Notes: generated from the sequence alone by a model not told the origin. Shown: positions 7,950 through 17,258, counted from the first letter of the stretch. The stretch: DNA of 64,000 bases from VRUE01 sp963718755 (GCA_963718755.1 OY970376.1:124001-188000); one strand, 5' to 3'. Made by a program: numbers and translations.

Positions 7950-9518
7950 TCAGGTCTGGGGCGTGCTACAGACGTTGAACCCGATCTTCTGGGCCAGGCT
8001 TTCGCGCATCGCATCCTCGGCATCTCGTTGATCGCGCGCCGCTTCAACTCCGGCCGCATCGCCTTGCCTCGCGGCCGCGAGCGCCTGCTTGTCGGTCGTG
8101 TAAACCCTCTTCTGCGCCTCAACGTATTCCTCGTAGGGGCCGGCGAGTCCCCGCGGCGGCGTCAGTCTGCGCAGCTCCCTCACCCGCGTTCGCGCAGTCC
8201 GAGCAAGGGCTTCCGCGTAGGGGACGTCCGTTGAGTACTCGCTTTCAAGATCGCGGATTTCGGTGTAGCGGCGCTGGCTGTCCTTGCAGATCGCGTCCGC
8301 CTTGGCAATCAGCTGTGATCTGGTCAGCGGCTCGGGGACGGTTTCCTCTTTGGCGACTTTCTTTGCGCCCGCGCCGGCTCCGTTCGCTGCGGTCGAGGCG
8401 ACCGTGTCGGTGCCTGGATCTTCATCGCCCCCGCCGAGGGCGATCACGGCGACGACGATGCCCACGATTGCCGCCAACCCTGCCGCGCCGATGAGGGCGC
8501 CGCGGCGCCCTCCCGTCAATCCCCCGTCTTTCGCCGGCGCGAGTCGCCGGGTAGCCGCGGTCGGCCTACTGGGAGGCCCGGCCCGGGCCGCCGGCGTCTC
8601 GGCCGTCTGCGTCGCCGCCGCCCCGGTCGCCACCGTGCGCTCCGGCAGCTCGGGAGTTGCTCCGCTCAGCGCGGCAATCGCCGCCCGGCCCAGATCCCCC
8701 GCCGAGGGATAGCGATCCCCGGGAACCTTCGACATCGCCCGGATCGCGACGTCGTCGAGTGCCATGGGCACCGCGGCCGCGTGTAGCGACGGCGCCGGCG
8801 GTGGGTCGTTGAGGTGGGCATACAGGCGCGCCGCCTCTCCATCACGCGGGTAGGGCACGTCGCCGGTGAGCAGCTTGAAGAGCAGGCAGCCGAGCGCGTA
8901 GACGTCGGCGCGCGCATCGACCGCACCGCCAGAGATCTGCTCGGGCGCGACGTAGTCGAGGGTGCCGACGAAGCGCCCGGTCTGAGTCAGGCCGGACTCA
9001 GTAGCGACGTTGCGGGCGACGCCGAAGTCGGTGATGTAGGCGTGGTCGTCGCCGCCGCCCGCCTCGCTGAGCAGCACGTTGGCGGGCTTGACGTCGCGAT
9101 GGACGAGGCCGGCGGCGTGGATCGCGTCGAGCCCGTTGCCGACCTGGGCAATCAGCGCCGCCGCTGCCGCCGGCTCGAGCCGGCCCTCGCGCGCCAGCCG
9201 CCGGCCGAGATCCGATCCAGAGACGTAGCGCATCGCGATGAAGGGGATGCCGTCCTCTCCCCCTGCCGCATAGATCGGCACCACGTTGGGATGCTCGATC
9301 GAGGCAGCGATCCTCGACTCCTCGGCAAAGCGGCGAGCAAAAACCTCGTCAGCCGCTGCCTCGGGTGCGATCAACTTCAGCGCGACATGGCGCTCCAGGC
9401 CAGGCTCGACCGCCAGGTAGAGGACGCCCATACCGCCACGACCGAGACTGCGCTCGATCCTGTAGCCGGCAAACTCGTCGCCGGCGGACAGGTTTACCCC
9501 GCGGTCTCCGCTCTGCAT
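7950..9518 (-). CDS. Membrane Ser/Thr protein kinase
   Basis: A 522-residue PknB-like kinase. The kinase domain covers about residues 14-275: glycine loop LGRGGMG, VALKLI lysine, HRDVKPANV catalytic loop and ITDFGVAR metal-binding loop are all intact. A Pro/Ala/Thr-rich linker follows, then one membrane helix at about residues 342-362 (GALIGAAGLAAIVGIVVAVI). The extracellular part is a helical, charged domain of about 120 residues rather than PASTA repeats. The kinase therefore probably senses an external or envelope signal different from peptidoglycan muropeptides. It lies 9 bp from yjbQ on the same strand. Substrates are unknown. Confidence 0.93.
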   Translation of the reverse strand: MQSGDRGVNLSAGDEFAGYRIERSLGRGGMGVLYLAVEPGLERHVALKLIAPEAAADEVFARRFAEESRIAASIEHPNVVPIYAAGGEDGIPFIAMRYVSGSDLGRRLAREGRLEPAAAAALIAQVGNGLDAIHAAGLVHRDVKPANVLLSEAGGGDDHAYITDFGVARNVATESGLTQTGRFVGTLDYVAPEQISGGAVDARADVYALGCLLFKLLTGDVPYPRDGEAARLYAHLNDPPPAPSLHAAAVPMALDDVAIRAMSKVPGDRYPSAGDLGRAAIAALSGATPELPERTVATGAAATQTAETPAARAGPPSRPTAATRRLAPAKDGGLTGGRRGALIGAAGLAAIVGIVVAVIALGGGDEDPGTDTVASTAANGAGAGAKKVAKEETVPEPLTRSQLIAKADAICKDSQRRYTEIRDLESEYSTDVPYAEALARTARTRVRELRRLTPPRGLAGPYEEYVEAQKRVYTTDKQALAAARQGDAAGVEAARDQRDAEDAMRESLAQKIGFNVCSTPQT

Positions 9519-9625
9519 GCCCGGACTCTAGCCAGGCCACCCCGCAGCTCGTTCCGGCAACTCGACCCTTAACCCAACCTCCGCGGGCCGGCGTGAGTGC
9601 CCGCCTAGACTCTTTCTGGGATCGA

Positions 9626-10402
9626 ATGAGGCGCATGGGTTTCATAAGCGTGTTGCTCGCCACGGTGCTTTTCGGCGCCACGATCGCCCATGGCGAGGTT
9701 TTCGGAGGCAACGGCTTGTTCATCAGCTTCGGCGGAGGATTCACCCCTCGGACGCTGCCGCGAGATCGCGACGTGCCGGTTACGGTCAATCTCGAGACCG
9801 CGATCAAAACCACCGACGGCAGCCGTCCCCCCCAGCTTCGGCGAATCTCGTTTGCGGTAAATCGCTACGGCCGGATCTCCACCAAGGGCCTGCCGACATG
9901 CCGGCCCGCGCTGCTCGAGTCGACCGACCCCCAGGTTGCCCTCGCGCGCTGTCGCCCGGCCTTGGTCGGTTCGGGGCATTTCGGCGCCAACCTCGAGTTC
10001 CCCAACCGGGCGCCGTTCCCAGTGGAGGGACGAATGCTTGCCTTCAACGGCCGGGTACACGGACGGCCGGCGATCCTCCTGCACGTCTACGGCTCCAACC
10101 CGGTCAAAATCACCGTCATTCTTCCCTTCACCATCCGGCATCCGGCTCGCGGAAACTTCGGAACGGTGCTCTCAGCGAAGATCCCGCGCCTCGCTGCCGA
10201 CCTCGGCTACGTCACCGACGTCTCACTCACCTTCAACCGGAAGTACCGCTATCGCGGCAAGGAGTACAGCTTCCTCAGCGCCCGTTGCGCCGCCCCCGCG
10301 GGCTTCCCCGGGGCGATCTTCTCTTTCACCAGGGGGACCTTTGCCTTCGCCGGCGGCAAGCAGATCGTCACCACGCTGATCCGCGACTGCCTGGTCCGTT
10401 AG
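9626..10402 (+). CDS. Secreted protein of unknown function
   Basis: A 258-residue protein starting at ATG 9626 (or 9635), with a short signal peptide (GFISVLLATVLFGATIAHG). The open frame upstream overlaps the kinase antisense and is not believed. The mature part is beta-rich, has four cysteines in two plausible pairs (CRPALL, ARCRPAL, ARCAAP, RDCLVR) and ends with the last Cys close to the terminus. It resembles a recurrent family of exported proteins in Thermoleophilia without assigned function. It is divergent from the kinase gene. Confidence 0.65.
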   Translation: MRRMGFISVLLATVLFGATIAHGEVFGGNGLFISFGGGFTPRTLPRDRDVPVTVNLETAIKTTDGSRPPQLRRISFAVNRYGRISTKGLPTCRPALLESTDPQVALARCRPALVGSGHFGANLEFPNRAPFPVEGRMLAFNGRVHGRPAILLHVYGSNPVKITVILPFTIRHPARGNFGTVLSAKIPRLAADLGYVTDVSLTFNRKYRYRGKEYSFLSARCAAPAGFPGAIFSFTRGTFAFAGGKQIVTTLIRDCLVR

Positions 10403-10460
10403 CCGCCGCCGAGTTTCGATCAATCGTCCGCTGCCCTTGCCCTTGGCGCGGTGGGGGCCG

Positions 10461-11735
10461 ATGAGACCAATCATGCGTTTCATCCAACGCCTGTGGAATG
10501 CCGTGCGGGGGCCGAGTGGATGGCGCTCCGTCATCGGTCCCATCGCGTTTGCACTGGTCGGGATCGCCCTGCTCGTCTACGACCACATCAACCAGCGGGT
10601 ACCAGCACTCGTCTTCTGGCTGACCCTGGGCCTGATCATGACGGTGTTCGGTCGCATGATCGAAACGAATCGACGCCAATCGCGCGCACTGGCGATTCAA
10701 CACCACGATGCGGTGAACGACCGAGTCACGGGTCTGCGCAATCGCAGCAGCCTCGAAGCCGACCTGGGCGCCGCGGCAACCGCGCCTGGCAACGGCTGGG
10801 TCCTCGTCCTGCTCGAGCTGGAGGGCCTCGAGGCACACAACGACCGCCTCGGTTACGCGGCGGGCGATGCAGTCCTCCGCGACTCCGCTCGGCAGCTCGC
10901 CGACGCGGTCGTGCCGCTCAGCGGAATTGCCTACCGGGTGGCGGCAAGCAGGCTTGGCGTACTGGTGCCCGCCGGCGATCGGCAGCTTGGGGAGATCGTT
11001 CTCGCCGCTACCGGCTCGCCACAGGACGCCGACCCGGAGGCGTCTCTCGGTCGCTCCTACGGGGAGGTGACGATCCCAAATGAGGCAACGGATGCCGAGA
11101 CTGCGATCCAGCTCGCCGGCAGGCGCCTGGCAGCCCACCGGCAAAGCCGGCAGCGCTCCGCCAGGCGCCAGGCTCACTCGGTTCTGATGGCCGTGCTCGA
11201 CGCTCGCCACCCGGAGCAACGGGATCACCTGCGGATCGTCACCTACCGGGCGATCTCGTTGGCGCGCCGGTTGGAGCTTGGTCGCGAGGAGATCGACGAC
11301 ATCGCCCTGGCCGCCGAGCTGCAGCAGATCGGCCTGCTGGCCGTGCCCGAAGCGGTGCTGGAGAAGGAGGCCCTCGATGAAGCCGAGCGGGCGACCGTGC
11401 GCAGCCACACCGCGGAGGGGGCCAGGATCGTCGCAGCGGCGCCCGGATTGGCCTCGGTCGCTCGCCTCGTGCGCTCGAGCGCCGAGCACTTCGACGGCAG
11501 CGGCTACCCAGATGGCCTGGCCGGCGAGGCGATCCCGCTGGGCGCACGGGCGATAGCCGTCTCCGTTGCGTTCGCGGCGATGACCCAACCGCGGCCCTAC
11601 CGTGAGCCGGTGGGGCCCGACGAAGCGCTGGCCGAAATGCGCCGCAGCTCCGGCAGCCAGTTCGACCCGCGCGTCGTCGAGGCTCTGGCCAAGGATCTGG
11701 CCGAAGAGGCCGCCCCGGCTCCCACGCCCGCTTAG
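10461..11735 (+). CDS. Degenerate GGDEF plus HD-GYP membrane protein
   Basis: A 424-residue protein starting at ATG 10461, preceded by GGTGGGGG as ribosome site. Two membrane helices lie at about residues 20-60. A GGDEF-like domain follows (about 85-225, starting VTGLRNRSSLEADL), but where the GGDEF loop should be it reads AASRLGVLVP, so the active site is lost. An HD-GYP-like domain covers about 240-415: the HDIG position reads QQIG, and the later metal-binding His/Asp are also changed, while GSGYPDGLAG remains. Both c-di-GMP enzyme activities are therefore probably absent, and the protein may be a receptor or scaffold. Confidence 0.8.
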   Translation: MRPIMRFIQRLWNAVRGPSGWRSVIGPIAFALVGIALLVYDHINQRVPALVFWLTLGLIMTVFGRMIETNRRQSRALAIQHHDAVNDRVTGLRNRSSLEADLGAAATAPGNGWVLVLLELEGLEAHNDRLGYAAGDAVLRDSARQLADAVVPLSGIAYRVAASRLGVLVPAGDRQLGEIVLAATGSPQDADPEASLGRSYGEVTIPNEATDAETAIQLAGRRLAAHRQSRQRSARRQAHSVLMAVLDARHPEQRDHLRIVTYRAISLARRLELGREEIDDIALAAELQQIGLLAVPEAVLEKEALDEAERATVRSHTAEGARIVAAAPGLASVARLVRSSAEHFDGSGYPDGLAGEAIPLGARAIAVSVAFAAMTQPRPYREPVGPDEALAEMRRSSGSQFDPRVVEALAKDLAEEAAPAPTPA

Positions 11736-12112
11736 GGCGCGTATTCCTCCGCGTACTTTTCCGCTTCTTCGATCCCCTGCTGCGCTTCCTGCTTACCCTC
11801 CTTGAGCCTTTCCTGGGCTTCTTCCTTGGCCTTTTCGACTCCCTTCTGCGCTTCGGCAGAGCCCTCGTTGACGCCCTTTTCGACTTCCCTTTCAGCCTTT
11901 TCGAAGCCCTTCTTGAGCTCTTCCTTGCCCTTTTCGAGCCCCTGCTTCGCTTCGTTGGCGCCCTGTTCGATTTGTTCCTGGGCCTCGCTGGTACTCGTAT
12001 CGCTGTCGTCGCCGCAGCCCGTCCAGGCTGCGCCTGCAACCGCGACCGAGAGCGCCACCAGAAGCGCCGGGACCCGCCGCGTCCACCTTTGCTTCAAACC
12101 TTCATCCGACAC
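11732..12112 (-). CDS. Helical lipoprotein with KGxEEA-type repeats
   Basis: A 126-residue protein with a signal peptide and a lipobox ending in WTGC at about residue 32, so it is predicted to be lipid-anchored on the outer face of the membrane. The mature region is almost entirely charged helix with imperfect repeats of about 11 residues (GLEKGKEELKKGFEKAERE, GVEKAKEEAQERLKEGKQE), reminiscent of LEA-like or coiled-coil spacer proteins. No enzyme motif is present. It is convergent with the GGDEF/HD-GYP gene, overlapping it by 4 bp. Function unknown; a structural or stress role is an inference. Confidence 0.7.
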   Translation of the reverse strand: MSDEGLKQRWTRRVPALLVALSVAVAGAAWTGCGDDSDTSTSEAQEQIEQGANEAKQGLEKGKEELKKGFEKAEREVEKGVNEGSAEAQKGVEKAKEEAQERLKEGKQEAQQGIEEAEKYAEEYAP

Positions 12113-12215
12113 ATCGACTCCTTCTGTAGAGGGGACCGGCTACGAGCAAGGTCAATTCTCGCGCAGAACTCGGATGCCCGCTGCGGCGCGCGAAACCCCG
12201 CCCTAAGATCGGCCG

Positions 12216-12881
12216 GTGCCGACTCTGCACGTCCTCCGCGTCTTCGTCAACGAGGACGGCGAGTGGGGGAACCGGCTCGGGGTATTTCTCGAGGGCGGGC
12301 AGGTACCCAAAGGCCAGCGCCAACGGATCGCGGCCGACCTGGGGTTCAGCGAGACCGTCTTTGTCGATGGCCACGACCGGGGGCTGCTGCGGATCTATAC
12401 CCCGTCAGTGGAGCTTCCCTTTGCCGGGCATCCCAGCATCGGGGCCGCCTGGCTCCTCGCGCGAGAAGGGGTGACCCTGGAGACGCTGCGGCCACCGGCC
12501 GGAGAGGTCGCGGTGCGCCATTCCGAGGGCACTGCCTTCATCGCCGCAAAGCCGGGATGGGGACCAAGGTTTAAGTACCGCCGGCTGGACTCATCGGCGG
12601 AGGTGCGGAGCCTCGATGCTGCAGCACTGTCCAGCAACACCTACGCCTGGTCCTGGATCGACGCGGCGGCGGGGACGGTTCGCGCCCGCTCCTTCGTTCC
12701 GGAAGCCGGCATCGCCGAGGACGAGGCGACGGGATCCGCCGCCCTTGCGCTCTGCGCCCAGCTCGAACGCCCACTCACGATTCACCAGGGCCACGGCTCG
12801 GTCCTCGTCTGCCAACCCCTCGACAACGGACAGGTCGAGGTCGGCGGCAGTGTCGTTCTCGACGAAGCGCGCCAGTACTAG
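12216..12881 (+). CDS. PhzF-family protein, short
   Basis: A 221-residue protein with a GTG start and the PhzF fold pattern: VFVNEDGEWGNRLGVFL at the N-terminus, SETVFV at about residue 46, ELPFAGHPSIGAAWLL at about 67-82 and ARSFVPEAGIAEDEATGSAA at about 168-187. The catalytic Glu of PhzF (SETVF) is present. It is about 50 residues shorter than typical family members (about 260-300), with the second half compacted. PhzF-like proteins act as isomerases or epimerases on small molecules; the substrate is unknown. Confidence 0.85.
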   Translation: MPTLHVLRVFVNEDGEWGNRLGVFLEGGQVPKGQRQRIAADLGFSETVFVDGHDRGLLRIYTPSVELPFAGHPSIGAAWLLAREGVTLETLRPPAGEVAVRHSEGTAFIAAKPGWGPRFKYRRLDSSAEVRSLDAAALSSNTYAWSWIDAAAGTVRARSFVPEAGIAEDEATGSAALALCAQLERPLTIHQGHGSVLVCQPLDNGQVEVGGSVVLDEARQY

Positions 12882-12911
12882 GCGGGTCAAATCACACTTC
12901 GCCGCAACGAT

Positions 12912-13514
12912 CTATGGAGCTGCCTCTAACGGCATAGCGTCGGCGGCGGTGAGTGCGCCGAGCAGCGTTCCAAGCAGAAGATCGCGCAGCTCGTCACGGG
13001 AAAGATCGCGGCGCTCAATCCAGTTGAGGCAGGCCCCGTCCATGAACCAAAGCCAGCCGTGTACAGCGACGCGCGCCTTGGGCGGCGCGTCGCTCGGGTA
13101 GAGGCCCTCGAGGATTCGTGCGGCCGTTTTCGTTCGGATCTCATCGACGATCTCCCGCACCTCGGGGACGCTGCTGACGCTCTGCATCAGCTTGCGATAG
13201 GCAAGCTCGTTCTCGTCGATCAGCTCAAGGAAGGCCTCGAGGCTTCCCCGCAGCTGATCGAGCGGCGGCAGGTTCGGGTCGGGCTCCGTCCGCGCCCGCA
13301 GCTCCGCCGCCGCCTGGGCAAGCGTCGCCTGGAAGAACGCGCGCTTGCTCGGAAAATAGTGGTACAGCAGCGGCTTGGAGATCCCGGCCTCGCGGGCGAT
13401 GTCCCGCATCGAGAGCTCGTCGTAGGAATGACGGGCAAACAGCTCGGCGCCGCGCTCGAGCAGCTGGCGGCGCCGTTCTTCGGGCTGAAGCCGGCGATAG
13501 GCGGAATGGGCCAT
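12912..13514 (-). CDS. TetR-family regulator
   Basis: A 200-residue repressor-type protein. The N-terminal helix-turn-helix is clear (RDIAREAGISKPLLYHYFPS at about residues 38-57), followed by a variable all-helical ligand domain. It is divergent from the DUF2339-DUF3999 operon, and two TetR-type inverted repeats lie in the 91-bp gap, so autoregulation and control of that operon are likely. The ligand is unknown. It ends 31 bp from the PhzF gene in convergent orientation. Confidence 0.92.
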   Translation of the reverse strand: MAHSAYRRLQPEERRRQLLERGAELFARHSYDELSMRDIAREAGISKPLLYHYFPSKRAFFQATLAQAAAELRARTEPDPNLPPLDQLRGSLEAFLELIDENELAYRKLMQSVSSVPEVREIVDEIRTKTAARILEGLYPSDAPPKARVAVHGWLWFMDGACLNWIERRDLSRDELRDLLLGTLLGALTAADAMPLEAAP

Positions 13515-13532
13515 GCGATCGCATTGTAGCGG

Positions 13533-13586
13533 CTTGTTGACCGCCGGTTGACAAGCCTGTTACTTTGTTGACCGTCGGTCAGCAAG
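13533..13586. promoter_or_regulatory. Two TetR-type operator repeats
   Basis: Two near-palindromic sites lie between the divergent TetR and DUF2339 genes. Site 1 (13533-13555) reads CTTGTTGACCG-C-CGGTTGACAAG and site 2 (about 13564-13586) shares the half-site TTGTTGACCG with CGGTCAGCAAG. Their centres are about 31 bp, or three helical turns, apart. This layout is typical of operators bound by a pair of TetR dimers. Binding itself is inferred. Confidence 0.7.
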
Positions 13587-13605
13587 CAAACGAAAAGGAG
13601 GAGTC

Positions 13606-15384
13606 ATGACCGAAGGAGGAGTCGAAGGCCAGCCGGAGTCGATCGAGTCACGGCTGGGGGATCTGACGCGCCGGCTCGAGCGGATGGAGCGCCGGGTCTT
13701 CCCGCCCGCCACCCCAGAGCCACATCACCACCAGGCACCCGCCGACCGCCCTGCTGCAGCACCCGCGCGACCGGCCCCACCCCGGCCTGGCCCGAGCCTC
13801 CCCCAGCGCAGCCTCGAGGAGGTTCTCGGCGGCCGCGTCCTCGCTTGGGTGGGCGGGGTCGCAATCCTGTTCGGGATCGTCTTCCTGCTCGGCATCGCGA
13901 TCGATCGCGGTTGGATCGATGAGCCGATGCGCACCGTCCTCGGCCTCCTCGGCTCCACCTCCCTTCTACTTGCCGGAGTCTGGCTGTACGAGCGCAAGGG
14001 GCAGACCGAGGCGGCCCTGGCAGCCGTCGCGAGCGCTCTCTCCGGCCTTTTCGCGACGCTCCTGGTCGGGACGCAGATATATGACCTCCTCCCTGCGGAG
14101 GTCGGGCTCGCCTGCGCCGGCCTGGTCGGGATCGTCGGTGGGGCGCTCGCCGTGCGCTGGGATTCGACGATCGTTGCCGGAGTCGGGATCCTCGGCGCGC
14201 TGCTGGCGCCGGTCCTGGTCGACGCCGGGACCTCCGGGCTTTCGCTCGCCTTCATGGCCATCGCCCTGACGGCCGCTGTCGGGGTTCTGCTTTGGCAGAA
14301 GTGGGACTGGCTCGCACTGGGGGCCTTCATCGTCTCGGCGCCACAGCTCGTGGCTTGGTCGGCGGAGAACTACGACGAGCGGCTGCCGGTCACGCTGGCC
14401 GTGCTGGTTGGGTTCTGGGCGCTTTACGTGGTTGCCGCGATCGGCTACGAGCTGCGGGCCAGAACTGCGGATGAGCTTCCGATCGCATCCTGGCTCCTGC
14501 TGCTCGCCAACGTCGTCCTGGTCGCAGGCACCGGCTACTTCGCACTCGAAGGTGCAGACCATCCGAACGCTGCGGTCGTGTGGCTTCTGGGCTTGGCCGC
14601 CAGCCACATTCTGCTCGGGGGCCTTGCCCTCCGCAAGGCGATCAATCGCGAGATCGGCATGCTGCTCGTCGCCGTCGGCCTGGGCCTGTCGGCGCTCGGC
14701 TTCGCCGATGCCCTCGATGGGCCCGCTCTCGTCGTCGGCTGGGCCGTGCAGGCGATCGCGCTCGCCTACCTGGCGACCCGGGCGAGCAAAGATCCCAGGC
14801 CCTACGGCTCAAACGCCGAGCGCCTCCTGATCGCGGCGGGCGCATACCTAGGTCTTGCCCTCGGCCATGTGCTCGCCTTCGAAGCGCCACCTAGCGCGAT
14901 CCTCGCAGGGGTTGAGAACCTCAGCGATGCGCTCGTCGGCCTCGGCGTGTGCGCAGCGGCTGCGCTCTACGGCCGGTTCGCCCTGCGCGACTTCGATCCC
15001 CGCTTGGTTCAGGTGTGCGAGGCAGTGGCCGCCGTTGCGCTCGTCTACCTCGCTTCGGTGGCGATCATCGACACGGTCGGCGTCACCAACGCCGGCGACT
15101 CGCGGCAAACGGGGCAGGTCCTGCTCTCGGCCTTCTGGGCATTGACCGGCCTCGGCGCGATCGTCTACGGGCTGCTGCGTGACGTCCGGCGCTTCCGTCT
15201 CGGCGGGCTGGCCCTTCTCGCACTCGCCGTTGCCAAGGTCTACACCTACGACCTCGCGGAGCTCGAGGAGCTCGCGCGGGTGCTCTCCTTCATCGCGCTT
15301 GGGCTGCTTCTGCTCGTGGGCGCCTTCGCCTACCAGCGGATTCAGGTTGGCGTGGGAAGTGACACCGAGGGGGCGACCCGATGA
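13606..15384 (+). CDS. DUF2339 multi-pass membrane protein
   Basis: A 592-residue protein with a soluble N-terminal part of about 70 residues (coiled-coil start LGDLTRRLERMERRV, then Pro/Ala-rich) and about 15 or more membrane helices from residue 75 on, beginning with GGRVLAWVGGVAILFGIVFL, the DUF2339 signature. A strong ribosome site (AAGGAGGAG) lies 5-8 bp before the ATG. The last 4 bp overlap the start of the DUF3999 gene. DUF2339 and DUF3999 genes are commonly adjacent, which suggests that the two proteins work together in the envelope, but no function is established. Confidence 0.92.
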   Translation: MTEGGVEGQPESIESRLGDLTRRLERMERRVFPPATPEPHHHQAPADRPAAAPARPAPPRPGPSLPQRSLEEVLGGRVLAWVGGVAILFGIVFLLGIAIDRGWIDEPMRTVLGLLGSTSLLLAGVWLYERKGQTEAALAAVASALSGLFATLLVGTQIYDLLPAEVGLACAGLVGIVGGALAVRWDSTIVAGVGILGALLAPVLVDAGTSGLSLAFMAIALTAAVGVLLWQKWDWLALGAFIVSAPQLVAWSAENYDERLPVTLAVLVGFWALYVVAAIGYELRARTADELPIASWLLLLANVVLVAGTGYFALEGADHPNAAVVWLLGLAASHILLGGLALRKAINREIGMLLVAVGLGLSALGFADALDGPALVVGWAVQAIALAYLATRASKDPRPYGSNAERLLIAAGAYLGLALGHVLAFEAPPSAILAGVENLSDALVGLGVCAAAALYGRFALRDFDPRLVQVCEAVAAVALVYLASVAIIDTVGVTNAGDSRQTGQVLLSAFWALTGLGAIVYGLLRDVRRFRLGGLALLALAVAKVYTYDLAELEELARVLSFIALGLLLLVGAFAYQRIQVGVGSDTEGATR

Positions 15385-16595
15385 AACGCATCGCTGTCTC
15401 TTTCGCCCTTCTGGTATCGCTCGCGGCCGGCGTCCAGCCGGCCGCCGCCGCCGAGGTCGACCGCAGCGACTTCCGTTACATGCAGCCGCTGGTCGCAGAC
15501 CCCAGCGGCAAGCCCATCCTCGTCGAGCCCAGCGGAGCTCTTTTCGAGCACTCGCTGCCGGGCTTCACCGATCTGCGGATCGCGGACGCGCGTGGGCGCG
15601 AGGTGGCGTGGCGGCGGGCCCGAAGTGGACGGAGCGCCGCGCCGGCAACAGTGCCGGTCCTGAACAGCGGCCACCAGGGGCGCTTCGCCGTCGCCCTCCT
15701 CGACCTCGGGGCGCAGCGAACAATCCGGGACCGCGTGGTGCTCGAGACCCCTGACCGGGACTTCGTCGGTCGTGCGGTGGTCCTCGGAGCCGACAATCGA
15801 CACGGTCCGTTCACGCGGCTCTCGGCGACCGGGATCTACGACGTCCGCGGTGCGCAGCCGGCGCGCAGCATGGCCGCCGTCTTCCCGCCGAGCGACTTCC
15901 GCTACCTGCTCGTCAGGGTCACCGGCGTAAGCCGCATTGCCGGGGCAAACGTGTCCGGGAATGGCGAGCGGCCGCAGCTCCTGCGACGCACCGCCAGGTC
16001 GGTATCGCGGCGCCAGGATGGGACGCGCACGATCATCACCCTCGATCTCGGGTCCCGCAACATTCCAGTCGACGAGCTTCAGATCGCAGCTGAGACCGCG
16101 CGCTACGAGCGCCCCGTGGCGATCTTTGGTTCGAACTCTGGGCAGCGGTTCGTGCCACTTACGGCGGCCAGGATCCTCCGTTTCCCCGGCTCTGGCCCAG
16201 CGCCGATTTCAATCGGAGCGCATCACCGGTACATCCGGATTGAGGTTGACAACGGTGACGACCCGCCGCTTCGCGGAATCAACGTCTCGGCGTGGAGCCG
16301 CTCACGCGCCCTCTTGCTCGAGGGCGGGCACCCACCCCCCTACACCGCCTACTACGGAAGCTCCCACGCGAGCGCTCCCAGCTACGACTTCGCCCGCCTT
16401 CCGACCGGCACCCTCGGGGTCGAGCGTGCTGTACTCGGGCGGCTGAGGTCTGAGCGCGAAAACCCGGCTTTTGAGCCACCTCCAGACAGGCGCTCGTTCG
16501 GGGTGCGCAATCCGGGAATCGTCACCGGCGCCCTGGCGTTGGCCGCCCTCGCCGTGGCTGCGGTGGGCCTGCTGGCGTTGAGGAGACGGGTCTGA
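15381..16595 (+). CDS. DUF3999 exported protein
   Basis: A 404-residue protein with a signal peptide (about residues 1-22), a long beta-rich extracellular region that begins DRSDFRYMQPLVAD, as in DUF3999 proteins, and one C-terminal membrane helix (GALALAALAVAAVGLLAL, about residues 380-398) followed by RRR. It is therefore anchored by its C-terminus with the bulk outside. It overlaps the DUF2339 gene by 4 bp and is predicted to be its partner. Expression is probably controlled by the divergent TetR protein. Confidence 0.88.
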   Translation: MKRIAVSFALLVSLAAGVQPAAAAEVDRSDFRYMQPLVADPSGKPILVEPSGALFEHSLPGFTDLRIADARGREVAWRRARSGRSAAPATVPVLNSGHQGRFAVALLDLGAQRTIRDRVVLETPDRDFVGRAVVLGADNRHGPFTRLSATGIYDVRGAQPARSMAAVFPPSDFRYLLVRVTGVSRIAGANVSGNGERPQLLRRTARSVSRRQDGTRTIITLDLGSRNIPVDELQIAAETARYERPVAIFGSNSGQRFVPLTAARILRFPGSGPAPISIGAHHRYIRIEVDNGDDPPLRGINVSAWSRSRALLLEGGHPPPYTAYYGSSHASAPSYDFARLPTGTLGVERAVLGRLRSERENPAFEPPPDRRSFGVRNPGIVTGALALAALAVAAVGLLALRRRV

Positions 16596-16601
16596 GTCGC
16601 C

Positions 16602-17258
16602 GTGTCATCGCGTGCGGCCGTGCGCCGAATGCCCCACATCGTCTGCCTCATCCTCCTCTGCGGATTGACCGCCTGCGGCTGCGGTGCGCGTTACGCGCCC
16701 ACGTTGAGCGAGGGCTCCCGGGAGGCGAAGATGCGGGAGATGAAGAGGTTTGATGCGTTTCCCGTTTACTACGCGGGGGAGGAAGCCGCTGGGCTTCCCC
16801 TCACGGGAATCTCGGGGGAGGAGTGGCAAAGAAACGGGTGGCAGCGCAGCCCGGGCCCGAACTTTGGGTACGGCAACTGCGAGCTGCCCAGCGGCCTTTT
16901 CGCTGAGGGTGGCTGCCACCTCCCCCTTTCGATCCAAAACTGGAGCCGATGCTCTCGCTGGCCAGGCCAATACCCTCGCGGTCATAGGCCGCGCGTATTC
17001 GACTTTCGCGGGGCGAAGGCTGCCTGGGGCGGGGGCGGGCTGGAAATCTTCACGGGCGCGACGACGACCGTGATCTTTGGTTTCCGCAAGCGCGACATCA
17101 TCGCCGCCGCCCGCCAACTGCGCGACGTCCGCGAGACCAAACCGCCAAGGCGTCTCCCCCGTTCAGCTCCAGGCTCGCTATGGGGCAACTGGCCCTGCCA
17201 GCGCAAGCGCCGGCTGAACCATTCTCGACCACAGCCCGGCAAGACGATTACTCCTTAA
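16602..17258 (+). CDS. Hypothetical lipoprotein
   Basis: A 218-residue protein with a GTG start at 16602 (an ATG at 16629 is an alternative). A signal peptide ends in the lipobox LTAC at about residue 25, so it is predicted to be lipid-anchored. The middle contains four cysteines (GNCELP, GGCHLP, SRCSRW) and the sequence then becomes basic with GKTITP at the end. No domain was recognised. It starts 6 bp after the DUF3999 stop and is probably co-transcribed with that pair. Confidence 0.6.
   Translation: MSSRAAVRRMPHIVCLILLCGLTACGCGARYAPTLSEGSREAKMREMKRFDAFPVYYAGEEAAGLPLTGISGEEWQRNGWQRSPGPNFGYGNCELPSGLFAEGGCHLPLSIQNWSRCSRWPGQYPRGHRPRVFDFRGAKAAWGGGGLEIFTGATTTVIFGFRKRDIIAAARQLRDVRETKPPRRLPRSAPGSLWGNWPCQRKRRLNHSRPQPGKTITP

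Noticed and set aside
10461..11735. Annotation as an active diguanylate cyclase/phosphodiesterase
   Set aside because: Both catalytic signatures are replaced (AASRL for GGDEF, QQ for HD), so activity should not be assumed.
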